A stretch of 64,000 bases of DNA, from positions 1 to 64,000 of the forward strand of contig NZ_JANUGP010000032.1 in assembly GCF_024753135.1 (NCBI RefSeq). The letters run 5' to 3'. Of the stretch, positions 14,437 to 23,831 are shown piece after piece (position 1 is the first letter of the stretch; each line of letters starts with the position of its first letter). A program made the position numbers and the translations under genes. A model generated the notes under the pieces. It was not told where the DNA came from, made no database searches, and saw only the letters and a list, made by a program, of their open reading frames with translations. The DNA comes from Streptomyces pyxinicus. Its GTDB lineage: Bacteria > Actinomycetota > Actinomycetes > Streptomycetales > Streptomycetaceae.

Positions 14437-17256
14437 ATGACGGTGACGGAGGGGCACGACGGCGACCTCGTCCTCGGGGCGCTCGGCGCGCTGGGCACCC
14501 GGTTCGACTGCGCGGGCCGGGGCCGCCTCGACCTGGAGGGCCCGCAGGTGCTGTGGCTGGTCGCGGCCGGCGCCCTGGACCTGTTCGCGGTGGACGCCGC
14601 CCAGCTGGGGCACTGGCACCACCTGGGCCGGCTGGAGGCGGGCGCCCTGCTGCTCGGCCCGGTCGCCGGCCCCGCGCACACCCTGGTGGCGCGCCCGGCC
14701 CGGGACTGCGTGGTGCACCGCGTCGGCCTGCGCGAGCTGTACCAGCGGGCCAGCACCCGGACCTGGTCGTACGACGCCTACGGCAACCCGCGGTACGTGC
14801 CGCCCGCCGCCGGCCCGCTGGAGTACGCGGTGGCCCTCGGGGTGGGCCGGGGCCTGGCGGTGCTGTACCAGGCACCGTCGGCCGAGGACCGGTCCGGGAC
14901 GCCGGGCGACGACGTGTTCTGGATGCGGGTGCCGCCGGGCAGCGTCCAGTACGGCTCGCTGTACGGCCCGGAGGCCGCCGCCGACCTGCTGATGGACCCG
15001 GCGCTGTGGCAGGGCCTGGTCGACCAGCAGTACCGGCTGCTGACCGCGCTCGACCGGTGGATCGAGCAGGTGGAGCGCGGCCACGAGACGCGTACGGCCG
15101 CCGGGATCGAGGCGGGCGAGGCGGCCGGTGTCCAGGCCGACCGGGCGCTGCTGGCCGCCATCGGCCGGCGCCCGGACCGCCGGGCGACCGCCGCGGACGC
15201 CGACGCCACCTTCGCGGCCTGCCGGCTGGTGGCCGAGTCGGCCGGGATCACGCTCGCCGAGCCCGTGGGCGGCGGTGCGGAGAGCGACCGGCTCGACCCG
15301 GTGGAGCGGGTGGCGCTGGCCTCCCGGGTGCGCACCCGCCCGGTCCGTCTCCAGGGGCGCTGGTGGCGGGAGAACGCGGGCCCGCTGGTCGGGCACCGGG
15401 CGCTGTCCGGGGCGCCGGTCGCGCTGCTGTGGCGGCGCGGCGGCTATGTGGCCGTCCACCCGGCGACCGGCCGGGAGGCGCCGGTCGAGAAGGCGAACGC
15501 GGCGGAGTTCGAGCCGCGCGCGGTGATGTTCTACCGCCCGCTGCCGGACCGGCGGCTCGGGCCGCTGGGCCTGCTGCGGTTCGGTCTGCGCGGCACCCGG
15601 GGCGATCTGCTGAACCTGCTGGTCGCCGGTCTCGTGACGGTGGCGATCGGCGCGCTGGTGCCGGTCGCGACGGGCCGGGTGCTGGGCGAGTACGTGCCGC
15701 GCGCCGAGACGGGCCCGATCGTCCAGGTGTGCATGGCGGTCATGGTGAGCGGGATCGTGTCGGCCGCGTTCACGCTGCTGGAGAACCTGTCGATCCTGCG
15801 TCTGGAGGGCCGGATCGAGGCGGCGCTGCAACCGGCCGTCTGGGACTGGCTGCTGCGGCTGCCCACCCGGTTCTTCACGCAGCGCTCCACCGGCGAGCTG
15901 GCCGGTGCCGCGATGGGCGTCAGCGCGATCCGCCGCCTGCTGGCGGGGGCCGGTCCGGTGGTGGCGCAGTCGGTGACGGTCGGGGCGGTGAACCTGGGCC
16001 TGCTGTTCTGGTACAGCCCCGCGCTGGCGACGGCCGCGCTCGGCATGCTCGTCGTCATCGGGGCGGTGTTCCTGGGGCTCGGGCTGTGGCAGGTGCGCTG
16101 GCAGCGGCGTCTGGTGGTGCTCGGCAACAAGCTCACCAACCAGGCCTTCCAGACCTTGCGCGGGCTGCCCAAGCTGCGGGTGGCCGCGGCCGAGAACTAC
16201 GCCTACGCGGCCTGGGGACGGCAGTTCGCGCGCGACCGGGAACTCCAGCGGCGGGTCGGCCGGATCAGGAACCTGACCACGGTGCTCGGCGCGGTCTATC
16301 TGCCGGTGTGCACGCTGCTGATGTTCATGCTGCTCGCGGGTCCGGCGCGGGGCTCGATGTCGGCGGCGGCGTTCCTCACCTTCACCACCTCGGTGACGAT
16401 GGTGCTGACCTCGGTCACCCGGCTGACCGGCTCCTTCGTCTCGGCGGTGGCGGCGCTGCCGCTGTTCGAGGAGATCAGGCCGGTGCTGGACGCCGTGCCC
16501 GAGGTGCGCGCGGCGAGCACCCGGCCGGGTCCGCTGCCCGGCGCGGTGGAGGCCCGCCGGCTGTCCTTCCGGTACGCCGACGACGGCCCGCTGGTCCTGG
16601 ACGACGTGTCCTTCGCGGTGCGGCCGGGCGAGTTCGTGGCGGTCGTCGGCCCGAGCGGCTGCGGCAAGTCCACCCTGCTGCGACTGCTGATCGGCTTCGA
16701 CCGGCCGGTCTCCGGCAGCGTCCTGTACGACGGTCAGGATCTCGCGGCGCTGGACCGGTCGGCGGTGCGCCGGCAGTGCGGGGTGGTCCTCCAGCACGCC
16801 CGGCCCTTCACCGGGTCGATCCTGGACGTCATCCGCGGCACCGAGCCGTACCCGCCCGAGGAGGTGATGGCGGCGGCGGAGCCGGCGGGGCTCGCGGAGG
16901 ACATCGAGCGGATGCCGATGGGCCTGCACACGATCGTCGCCGGCGACGGCGCGGTCTCCGGCGGCCAGCGGCAGCGTCTGATGATCGCGCAGGCGCTGAT
17001 CCGGCGCCCCCGGATCCTGTTCTTCGACGAGGCGACCAGCGCCCTGGACAACGGCACCCAGCGTGTCGTCATGGACAGCACCCGCGAGCTGAACGCGACG
17101 CGTGTCGTGATCGCGCACCGGCTGTCCACGGTCATGGACGCCGACCGGGTGATCGTGCTGGAGGACGGCAAGGTCGTCCAGCAGGGCAGCCAGGCCGACC
17201 TGCTCGCCGACTCCGGGGGCCGCCTGCGCGAACTGGTGCGCCGCCAGCTCGCCTAG
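14437..17256 (+). CDS. NHLP/NHLM-type bacteriocin export ABC transporter 2 (permease/ATPase)
   Basis: A 939-residue fused permease-ATPase of the second subunit type found in bacteriocin export systems of the nitrile-hydratase-leader-peptide class. An N-terminal domain of about 380 residues, specific to this subunit, precedes the ABC membrane region (about 388-680) and the nucleotide-binding domain: Walker A GPSGCGKST at about 739-747, signature VSGGQRQRL at about 841-849, Walker B ILFFDEATS, H-loop IAHRLST. All motifs look intact. It starts 2 bases after the remnant of subunit 1, so they were one operon. Without the peptidase subunit, leader cleavage and export of a precursor would not be expected. 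No precursor peptide or modifying enzyme is recognised nearby. Confidence 0.88.
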   Translation: MTVTEGHDGDLVLGALGALGTRFDCAGRGRLDLEGPQVLWLVAAGALDLFAVDAAQLGHWHHLGRLEAGALLLGPVAGPAHTLVARPARDCVVHRVGLRELYQRASTRTWSYDAYGNPRYVPPAAGPLEYAVALGVGRGLAVLYQAPSAEDRSGTPGDDVFWMRVPPGSVQYGSLYGPEAAADLLMDPALWQGLVDQQYRLLTALDRWIEQVERGHETRTAAGIEAGEAAGVQADRALLAAIGRRPDRRATAADADATFAACRLVAESAGITLAEPVGGGAESDRLDPVERVALASRVRTRPVRLQGRWWRENAGPLVGHRALSGAPVALLWRRGGYVAVHPATGREAPVEKANAAEFEPRAVMFYRPLPDRRLGPLGLLRFGLRGTRGDLLNLLVAGLVTVAIGALVPVATGRVLGEYVPRAETGPIVQVCMAVMVSGIVSAAFTLLENLSILRLEGRIEAALQPAVWDWLLRLPTRFFTQRSTGELAGAAMGVSAIRRLLAGAGPVVAQSVTVGAVNLGLLFWYSPALATAALGMLVVIGAVFLGLGLWQVRWQRRLVVLGNKLTNQAFQTLRGLPKLRVAAAENYAYAAWGRQFARDRELQRRVGRIRNLTTVLGAVYLPVCTLLMFMLLAGPARGSMSAAAFLTFTTSVTMVLTSVTRLTGSFVSAVAALPLFEEIRPVLDAVPEVRAASTRPGPLPGAVEARRLSFRYADDGPLVLDDVSFAVRPGEFVAVVGPSGCGKSTLLRLLIGFDRPVSGSVLYDGQDLAALDRSAVRRQCGVVLQHARPFTGSILDVIRGTEPYPPEEVMAAAEPAGLAEDIERMPMGLHTIVAGDGAVSGGQRQRLMIAQALIRRPRILFFDEATSALDNGTQRVVMDSTRELNATRVVIAHRLSTVMDADRVIVLEDGKVVQQGSQADLLADSGGRLRELVRRQLA

Positions 17257-18125
17257 GCGGCGGCCTCGTCGTCCCCGGGCTCGTCCTCGTGGTGGGACGG
17301 CATCCAGTGGTGCTCGACGAACCAGCGGCCGAACAGGGCGCCGCCGTAGATGACGAAGCCGACGCCGATGAGCCAGGACTCGACGACCAGGACGGTGCCG
17401 ACGGCGCCGTAGCTGAGCGCGTTGGTGACGATCAGCGGGGTGAACACCAGGTAGGAGAAGGCGCGCAGGCCGACCAGGCCGATCATGGTGGCGAGCGCGC
17501 CGGGCAGCAGCCGGCGCCAGCGGACCTGGCCGCCCAGCAGGAACTGCTGCCCCCACCAGAAGAACAGCACCCCGCTCACCGTGGAGAGCACGATCCGCTG
17601 CGTGCCGTGCAGCACGTTCTTGGTCGCCACCTCCTGGTACAGGTAGGCGGTGAGCACCACCAGCCAGGTCGCCTGCCGCCACACCCGGTGCCAGGGGCCG
17701 GCCGCGAGCGACCAGATGCGTTCGTAGGCGTTCTGCACGCTGCCGGCGAAGGTCACGCCGAACACGGCGAGCAGGACGGCGCTCCAGACGCTGGTGGTGC
17801 CGATGACGTTGCGCGGGGGGCTGATGACGTCGGTGACCACGTGCGCGGAGCGGCCCGACAGGCCCATGCCGTCGGTGAGCCAGGAGGCGAACCCCCCGCT
17901 GACCAGCGGGTCGGCGGCGGCCACCACGATCAGCAGCGGGGCCAGGGTCACCAGCGACAGGGTGGCGAAGCCCATGGCCCGGTGCATCAGCTCCAGTTCC
18001 CGGCCGTGCGCGAACAGGGCCCGGACCCGCAGCCACCGCCACGCGCGGTGCACGCCGTGCCGCAACCGGTTCACGGCGCCTCCCGTGCTCGCCGCCCCCA
18101 CGCTTCCCTGTGCCGATTCATCCAT
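17253..18125 (-). CDS. YihY/BrkB-family inner membrane protein
   Basis: A 290-residue integral membrane protein with about six hydrophobic segments. Recognisable features are the early cytoplasmic basic region, HRAMGFATLSLVTLAPLLIV, the loop FAGSVQNAYERIW typical of YihY/BrkB proteins, and a hydrophilic acidic C-terminus (HHEDEPGDDEAAA). The family's function is unresolved; older names refer to ribonuclease BN or serum resistance. Its stop shares the CTAG of the convergent exporter gene, so the ends overlap by four bases. It starts with ATG and is divergent from the glycosyltransferase gene. Confidence 0.85.
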   Translation of the reverse strand: MDESAQGSVGAASTGGAVNRLRHGVHRAWRWLRVRALFAHGRELELMHRAMGFATLSLVTLAPLLIVVAAADPLVSGGFASWLTDGMGLSGRSAHVVTDVISPPRNVIGTTSVWSAVLLAVFGVTFAGSVQNAYERIWSLAAGPWHRVWRQATWLVVLTAYLYQEVATKNVLHGTQRIVLSTVSGVLFFWWGQQFLLGGQVRWRRLLPGALATMIGLVGLRAFSYLVFTPLIVTNALSYGAVGTVLVVESWLIGVGFVIYGGALFGRWFVEHHWMPSHHEDEPGDDEAAA

Positions 18126-18220
18126 CCCGGCGCGCCCCGGGCAACTCGCGGCGGGACCTGTTCCGCGACACGGCGGGTGCTGCGCGGTTCCACCGGCGGG
18201 TGACCGGAGAATCGGAACCC

Positions 18221-19324
18221 ATGCGCACTCCTGCCGAGCCGCCCCGCCCGCGGCGGACGCTGATCGTGAGCGCGGGCATGGGGGCCGGCCACGACACGGT
18301 GGCCGCCGAACTCGCGCGCCGCGCCGGTGCCCGTGGCGGCGAGGCGCTGGTCATCGATGTGCTGCGGCTGCTGCCGTACGGCCTCGGCGGCGGGCTGCGC
18401 CGGGGCTACCAGGCGGCCGTACGGCACGCGCCCTGGGTGTACGCCGGGATCTACGGCGCGTTCCTGCGCGGTGGCGCCGGGCCGCGCCCCAGCGGGGTGC
18501 CGCTGGCCCGGCTGGCCGCCGGACGGCTGACGGAGCTGGTGGAGCGGTGGGACGCCGACGCGGTGGTGTCCGTCTTCCATCTGGCCGCCCAGCTGACCGG
18601 GGACCTCAGGGCCCGGGGCCGGCTGCGGGTGCCGAGCGCGGTGTTCCTGCTCGACTTCGCCGTGCACCGGCAGTGGCTGCATCCGGGCAACGACCGGTAC
18701 CTGTGCCTGACCGACGACGCCTCGGCGCGGGTGCGGCGCGCACTGGGCACGCCCGCGGTGACGACCGGACCGGTGGTGGCGCCCGCCTTCCTGGCACCGG
18801 CGCCCGGGGCCGGGGCCTGGCGGCAGCGGTTCGCGCGGCGGGCGCCCGGCCGGCCGGCGGTGCTGCTGTCGGCGGGTGCCTGGGGCGCGGCGGCCCGGCC
18901 GCAGGAGACCGCGCGGCTGCTGGCCGGGGCCGGGTACCTGCCGGTCGTGCTGTGCGGGCGCAACGCGCGGCTGCTCGCCCGGGTGTCCGCCGTACCGTCG
19001 GCGCTGGCCCTGGACTGGGTGGCGGACATGCCCGGTCTGCTGGCCGCCGCCCACGCCCTGGTCGACAACGCGGCCGGCCAGACCGCCGTCCAGGCCCTCG
19101 CCGCCGGGCTGCCGGTCATCGGCCACCGCCCCCTGCCCGGTCATGGCGCCGAAGGGGTAAGGCACATGGCCCGCCTCGGCGTCTCCCGCCTCGCCCCCGA
19201 CGGCCCCGGCCTGCTGCGGGCCCTGGCCGACCTGACGAACCCGGGCCCCGAACGGGCCGCCCAGGTGACCCGGGGCCGGGAGCTGTTCCGGGGGGACGCG
19301 ATGGACTGCCTCACGGAACTGTGA
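18221..19324 (+). CDS. MGDG-synthase-like (GT28-type) glycosyltransferase
   Basis: A 367-residue GT-B glycosyltransferase. The N-terminal acceptor domain has the monogalactosyldiacylglycerol-synthase signature LIVSAGMGAGHDTVAAEL, and the C-terminal nucleotide-sugar domain has the GT28-type DNAAGQTAVQALAAGLPVIG region. Such enzymes transfer a sugar from a nucleotide donor to a membrane lipid, usually diacylglycerol, at the inner face of the membrane. The ATG at 18221 after CCGGAGA is used. It converges with the deacetylase operon with a 14-base overlap of coding ends. Donor and acceptor are not predictable from the sequence; a role in glycolipid synthesis is the best guess. Confidence 0.82.
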   Translation: MRTPAEPPRPRRTLIVSAGMGAGHDTVAAELARRAGARGGEALVIDVLRLLPYGLGGGLRRGYQAAVRHAPWVYAGIYGAFLRGGAGPRPSGVPLARLAAGRLTELVERWDADAVVSVFHLAAQLTGDLRARGRLRVPSAVFLLDFAVHRQWLHPGNDRYLCLTDDASARVRRALGTPAVTTGPVVAPAFLAPAPGAGAWRQRFARRAPGRPAVLLSAGAWGAAARPQETARLLAGAGYLPVVLCGRNARLLARVSAVPSALALDWVADMPGLLAAAHALVDNAAGQTAVQALAAGLPVIGHRPLPGHGAEGVRHMARLGVSRLAPDGPGLLRALADLTNPGPERAAQVTRGRELFRGDAMDCLTEL

Positions 19325-20069
19325 CACCGGCCACCGGCACTCCCCCATGCTCGCCCAACGGTCCCACCACGAGGCCCGCCTCCCGGCAGCCGGCGACGAT
19401 CGCGGGCAGGGCGCCCAGGGCTGCCCGCCAGCTGTCGGGAGCGGCGTGGCGGTCGGAGTCGTGCAGGAGGATCGTCCCGCCGCCGCGCAGGCCGGCGGCG
19501 ACCGTGGCCCGGACGGATTCCGGGGTGGCGTCGGCCGTCCAGTCCCGGCCCCACGCGGACCACAGCACCGTGCGCAGGCCGGCCCGCCGGGCCGCCGCCC
19601 AGCGTCCGCCGGTGAGGATGCCGTAGGGCGGCCGGTACCAGCGCGGAGGGCGGCCGGTGACGTCGTGCACCGCGCGGGCGGCGCGGGCGACCTCCGCGGC
19701 GTCCCGGGCGGGCGCGGGCCGCCAGGGGCGGTCGTGGTTCCAGCCGTGCACGGCGACCTCGTGGCCCCGCTCCGCCGTCTCGCGGACCACCTCGGGATGG
19801 CGCACCACCCGCTCGCCGAGCACGAAGAACGTGGCGCGCACGCCGAGGCCGTCCAGCGCGTCGAGGAAGCGCGGCGTGGACCGCGGGTCGGGTCCGTCGT
19901 CGAAGGTGAGGGCGATGTGCCGGGGGTGGCCGGTGCCGGCGAGGCCCGGGAACAGGGGCAGCCGGACGGCGGGCAGCCAGGTCGCCGCCGGGCCGAGGTG
20001 CGCCGCGGCGACGCCGGCCGGCAGCAGCAGGGCGGCCGTGCGCGGGGCGCGGCCGGGCACGGGGGTCAT
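19311..20069 (-). CDS. Polysaccharide deacetylase (NodB/CE4)
   Basis: A 252-residue carbohydrate esterase 4 enzyme. The N-terminus is hydrophobic (AALLLPAGVAAAHLGPAATW) and may be a signal anchor, placing the catalytic domain outside. NodB motifs: TFDDGPDPRST (catalytic base and metal Asp), HEVAVHGWNHD (metal His pair), RWYRPPYG (substrate groove), and a later LLHDS with the catalytic His. It would remove N-acetyl groups from a cell-wall or surface glycan. Its ATG overlaps the stop of the EamA gene (ATGA) after a GGAGG site, so it is the third gene of an SDR-EamA-deacetylase operon. Confidence 0.9.
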   Translation of the reverse strand: MTPVPGRAPRTAALLLPAGVAAAHLGPAATWLPAVRLPLFPGLAGTGHPRHIALTFDDGPDPRSTPRFLDALDGLGVRATFFVLGERVVRHPEVVRETAERGHEVAVHGWNHDRPWRPAPARDAAEVARAARAVHDVTGRPPRWYRPPYGILTGGRWAAARRAGLRTVLWSAWGRDWTADATPESVRATVAAGLRGGGTILLHDSDRHAAPDSWRAALGALPAIVAGCREAGLVVGPLGEHGGVPVAGVTVP

Positions 20070-20974
20070 CCGCGGTCCTCCCTCGGGGATTCCGGCGCGC
20101 CGGGTGCGGGCGTGTCCCACTCGCCGCGCACGGACTGCGCGTGGGCGAGGCCGATGCTGCCCGCGCCGATCAGGGCGACGCCGATCACCTCGGGCAGCAC
20201 CCGCAGCCCGAGCTGGATCGTCTCCGCGAACAGGACCCAGCCGAGCACGACGCTGGTGAGGGCGTCGCCGAGGGTGAGGGCGGGCTGCGAGGCCGTCAGC
20301 GAGCCGGCGCCGAGGGCGCCCTGGAGCAGCAGGAACGCGACGAGGCCCGCGCCGGCGGTGGCGTACGGCGACCAGTGCGACAGCATCGCCGCGGGCCCGT
20401 TCGCGAGCCGGCCCACGGCCTCCTTCATCAGCGCGGCCGTGGTCGCGAACGACACGGCGGAGGCGAGGCCCAGCAGCGCGGCCCGGGGCGCGCCCTCGGT
20501 CGGGCGGGCCGCCGCCACGAGCAGGACGACGACGGCGAGCGCCCCGCAGCCGCCCAGCAGCCAGGCGTGCGCCGGCGCGGTCTGCCGCCCGGCGGACGGC
20601 GCGGCGGCCAGCAGGAACAGGGCGAGGCCGAGGGCGAGGCCGAGGAAGGCCAGCCAGGTCCGGCGGTCCGGGCGGCGCCGGAAGACGACGCTGCCCACGG
20701 CCAGGGTGAACAGCAGTTCGGTGGCGAGCAGCGGCTGCACCAGGGCCAGGCTGCCCACCGCCAGGGCTCCCGCCTGCAGCAGCCCGGACAGCAGCAGCAG
20801 GCCCGCGCCGGCCAGCCAGTAGGGGCGCCGCAGGATGTGCGCGAACCGGCGCACCACCGAGCCCGCTCCGGAGCCCTCGCCCGGCTCCTGCACGGCCGCC
20901 CGGCGTTGCAGTACCGAGGCCGAGGCGTTGGCCAGGGCCGCGAGCAGGGCGAGCGCCACGGTCAGGGCGAGCAC
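20066..20974 (-). CDS. EamA/DMT-type membrane transporter
   Basis: A 302-residue integral membrane protein with about nine or ten hydrophobic helices, consistent with the drug/metabolite transporter superfamily (two EamA-like halves). Recognisable are the GSLALVQPLLATELLFTLAVG region in the first half and SLTASQPALTLGDALTSVVL in the second. It starts at a GTG three bases after the SDR stop and overlaps the deacetylase by four bases. The substrate is unknown; the context (deacetylase, SDR, opposite glycosyltransferase) makes a lipid- or glycan-related solute possible. Confidence 0.83.
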   Translation of the reverse strand: MLALTVALALLAALANASASVLQRRAAVQEPGEGSGAGSVVRRFAHILRRPYWLAGAGLLLLSGLLQAGALAVGSLALVQPLLATELLFTLAVGSVVFRRRPDRRTWLAFLGLALGLALFLLAAAPSAGRQTAPAHAWLLGGCGALAVVVLLVAAARPTEGAPRAALLGLASAVSFATTAALMKEAVGRLANGPAAMLSHWSPYATAGAGLVAFLLLQGALGAGSLTASQPALTLGDALTSVVLGWVLFAETIQLGLRVLPEVIGVALIGAGSIGLAHAQSVRGEWDTPAPGAPESPREDRG

Positions 20975-20977
20975 GGC

Positions 20978-21832
20978 TCACCCGAAGCGGGCGGCGAGCC
21001 GCCGGTACAGTCCGGGCGCGGCGCCGCGCACCCGGGCGGGCAGCCGCAGCCAGCCGGGGACGTAGACCTCGTCCCGGCCGTGCCGTACGGCGTCCCAGAC
21101 GGCGTCGGCGACGCGTTCGGGCGGCACCGGGCGCGGCCAGGACCGGTCGTAGGGCAGGCCGCGCCGGGTGAAGAACGGGGTGTCGACCACCCCGGGGATG
21201 ACATGGGTGACGCCGACGCCGGTGTGCCGCAGCTCGTAGCGCAGGGCGTCGGCGAACACGGCGAGGGCGCCCTTGGCCGCGGAGTACACGGCCTCGCCGC
21301 GCACCCCGACGCCGCCGGCGAAGGAGCCGACGAGCACGACGCGTCCGGTGCCGGCCGCGACCATGGGGGGCAGCAGGGCGCGTGTGAGGTGCAGGGTGGC
21401 CAGCAGGTCGACGCCGACGACCTCGTCGATGCGGGCGGGCGGCATGCCGGTGAAGTCCCCGGCCCAGCCCACGCCGGCGTCCGCGACCAGCAGGTCCACC
21501 CGGCCGAGGTGGTCGAGGGCGGACGCGGCGAGCCGGCGCTCGGCGCCGGGGCTGGTGAGGTCGGCGGGCACGGCCAGCGCGCCGGAGTCCTGGGCCACCT
21601 GCTCCAGACGGGTGACGTCCCGCCCGTTGAGCACCAGCCGCCAGCCGCCCTCGGCGGCCAGCCGGCGGGCCACGGCCGCGCCGATGCCGGAGGAGGCGCC
21701 CGTCACCAGGGCGGTGCCGCCGCCGGCGCTCCGGTGCCCCGCCCGCAGGGGCGCCGGGGCCGCCTGCGGGGCGGGGGGCCGCACCGTCCGGGCGCGGTGC
21801 GAGGGGCCTGCGGGGGGCGGGGCGTGGGACAT
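20978..21832 (-). CDS. Short-chain dehydrogenase/reductase
   Basis: A 284-residue classical SDR with an unusual Pro/Ala/Arg-rich N-terminal extension of about 38 residues before the Rossmann fold. Motifs: TGASSGIG for cofactor binding, an NNAG equivalent that reads VADAG, catalytic Ser in LVGSFAGG, and YSAAKGALAVFA containing the YxxxK. A C-terminal segment (VRGAAPGLYRRLAARFG) is basic and amphipathic. It is first in the operon with the EamA transporter and deacetylase and starts at the ATG at 21832. The substrate is unknown. The change of NNAG to VADAG is common in SDRs close to the DltE/YohF groups. Confidence 0.87.
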   Translation of the reverse strand: MSHAPPPAGPSHRARTVRPPAPQAAPAPLRAGHRSAGGGTALVTGASSGIGAAVARRLAAEGGWRLVLNGRDVTRLEQVAQDSGALAVPADLTSPGAERRLAASALDHLGRVDLLVADAGVGWAGDFTGMPPARIDEVVGVDLLATLHLTRALLPPMVAAGTGRVVLVGSFAGGVGVRGEAVYSAAKGALAVFADALRYELRHTGVGVTHVIPGVVDTPFFTRRGLPYDRSWPRPVPPERVADAVWDAVRHGRDEVYVPGWLRLPARVRGAAPGLYRRLAARFG

Positions 21833-22112
21833 GGTGGCGACCTCACTGCGACGGTGTGCACGGTGCGCGGGCTCCGGGGCCGGACCTCGGCGGTGTATCC
21901 AGGGCGCCATAGACTCGAACGCGGCGCACGGCGGGGGCGCGCGACCGGAGTCCCCGGCGGTCCTCGGTGCTCCCCGGTGGTCGTGCGGGTCCGCCGGGGC
22001 GAGCATGGGGAGCGAGGCGGCACCGGAGCCGCGTGCCCGTGGCCGGAGCCGGCGCGCGGCCGGAGCGGTTCCCTGCCCCCCGTTCGTCCGGGCGTTGCGG
22101 CGGGAGACTGGC

Positions 22113-23759
22113 ATGGCACACAGCGAGGTACTGATCGCCGGGGCGGGTCCGGTCGGGCTGACCGCCGCCCTGGAGCTGCGCAGGCGCGGGGTGGCGTGCC
22201 GGCTGGTGGACCGCCTGCCGAAGCGGCTGCCGTACGCCAAGGCCGTCGGTGTGCAGCCGCGCACCTTCGAGCTGTGGGAGCGGCAGGGCGTGGCCCGCGC
22301 GGCACTCGACGCGGCGCTGCCGCTGCGCGGCCAGCTGGTGTACGCGAACGGCACGGAGCAGGCGCGGATCGAGCTGGCGCTGCCGCCTCGGGTGCCGTAC
22401 GGCTTCGCGTGTCTGCCGCAGTACGACACCGAGCGCGTTCTGGAGGAGCGGCTGGCCCGCTTCGGCGGGGGCGTCGAGCGCCGTACCGAGCTGCTGTCCT
22501 TCGTCCAGGACACCGACGGGGTCACCAGCAGGCTGCGGACCGCGTCCGGCGCGGAGACGGAGGTCCGCTCCCGCTACCTGCTCGGGTGCGACGGCGCGCA
22601 CAGCGTGGTGCGCAAGACGCTCGGGCTGTCCTTCGAGGGCGGGGCGCTGCCCGAGGAGTACATGCTCGCGGACGTCGAGCTGGACTGGGACCTGCCCGCC
22701 GGATACGCCGTACGGTCCACGCACCTGGACGGCGCGGGTGCGGTGGACGACCTGCTGGTCTGCGTCCCGCTGCCGGGCCGGTGCCGTTACCGGACGTCGA
22801 TGCGGGTGCCGCCGGAACTGTCCCTCGGGCGGCGGACGGCGGGCGGGGACGGGGTGGCGCACGGCATGGAGGCGGGGGTGGTCCACGGCATGGAGGCGGG
22901 TCCGGCGCCCGCCCTGGAGCACATCCAGGCGGTCCTCGACCGGCTGTCGCCCCGGCCGGCCACGGCTGCCGCGATGCGCTGGTCCTCGGTGTTCCGCATC
23001 AGCCACCGCATCGTGGACCGGTACGGCGAGGGCCGGGTCTTCGTGGCCGGCGACGCCGCGCACATCCATCCACCGACCGGCGCGCAGGGCATGAACACCG
23101 GCATCCAGGACGCCTGCGACCTCGCCTGGAAGCTGGCCCTGGCGCTGTCGGGCGACGCCGAGCCGAAGCTGCTGGAGAGCTACGACGCCGAGCGCCGGCC
23201 GGTGGGCGAGGAGGTCGTGGGCCGCACCCTGCGGAACGCGGCGCGGGGGGTGCGGGCCGACGCGGACGACCCGGAGACCGTGCTGCTGCGCGAGGCCCAG
23301 CTGCTGATCGCGTATCCGGACAGCCCCCTCGTGGAGCCCGGCCCGGCGGGCGGCGGCGGCCCGGCGCCGGGTGACCGCGCCCCGGACTGCGGCGGCCTGC
23401 GCGACCCGATCGCGGCCTTCCCGCTGCGCCTGTACGACGTCCTGCGCGAGCACGACCACGTGCTGCTGCTGTACGCGGACACGGCCGACGGGGCGAGGCA
23501 CTTCGCGGCACTGGCCGAGGAGGCGGCCCGGCTCGCCCACGGCCGACTGGGCGTCTACGGCGTCCTGCCGGAGGCAGCCGACCCGGGCCACCTCCCGCTG
23601 CCGGTGCTCAGGGACGGGCGCGGCGAGTTCCGCGCCCGGTACGCGCCGGCCGACGGCACCGCGTTCCTGGTCCGCCCGGACGGATATCTCGGCGCCCGGG
23701 TGTCCCCCGCCGCGCCCGGGGCCCTCGCGGGGGCGCTGGCCCGCGTCTTCGCCGGCTGA
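22113..23759 (+). CDS. FAD-dependent aromatic monooxygenase (PHBH fold)
   Basis: A 548-residue group A flavoprotein monooxygenase, expected to hydroxylate a phenolic or polyketide-type ring using NAD(P)H and oxygen. FAD-binding motifs: GAGPVG (10-15), the DG motif YLLGCDGAHSVVR, and the GD motif FVAGDAAHIHPPTGAQGMN at about 310. The C-terminal thioredoxin-like domain of the phenol-hydroxylase subgroup follows. An octapeptide is tandemly duplicated at 22854-22901 (VAHGMEAG, VVHGMEAG) in a surface loop. The gene is divergent from the SDR across 280 bases and ends before a 14-bp inverted repeat. No polyketide genes are nearby, so the substrate is open. Confidence 0.9.
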   Translation: MAHSEVLIAGAGPVGLTAALELRRRGVACRLVDRLPKRLPYAKAVGVQPRTFELWERQGVARAALDAALPLRGQLVYANGTEQARIELALPPRVPYGFACLPQYDTERVLEERLARFGGGVERRTELLSFVQDTDGVTSRLRTASGAETEVRSRYLLGCDGAHSVVRKTLGLSFEGGALPEEYMLADVELDWDLPAGYAVRSTHLDGAGAVDDLLVCVPLPGRCRYRTSMRVPPELSLGRRTAGGDGVAHGMEAGVVHGMEAGPAPALEHIQAVLDRLSPRPATAAAMRWSSVFRISHRIVDRYGEGRVFVAGDAAHIHPPTGAQGMNTGIQDACDLAWKLALALSGDAEPKLLESYDAERRPVGEEVVGRTLRNAARGVRADADDPETVLLREAQLLIAYPDSPLVEPGPAGGGGPAPGDRAPDCGGLRDPIAAFPLRLYDVLREHDHVLLLYADTADGARHFAALAEEAARLAHGRLGVYGVLPEAADPGHLPLPVLRDGRGEFRARYAPADGTAFLVRPDGYLGARVSPAAPGALAGALARVFAG

Positions 23760-23780
23760 GGGAACCCCCTACGGGCGGCA

Positions 23781-23812
23781 CGTCCAGCGAAACGTTGCCG
23801 TTTCGCTGGACG
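23781..23812. promoter_or_regulatory. Perfect 14-bp inverted repeat (operator or terminator)
   Basis: CGTCCAGCGAAACG and its exact complement CGTTTCGCTGGACG flank a TTGC loop, 21 bases after the monooxygenase stop and 143 bases before the MFS start. It can serve as a terminator. Its inner half-site CGAAAC...GTTTCG is the same as in the palindrome 20 bases further on, which favours a protein-binding site. Confidence 0.6.
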
Positions 23813-23831
23813 TGGTCTACGCTCGATGTGT

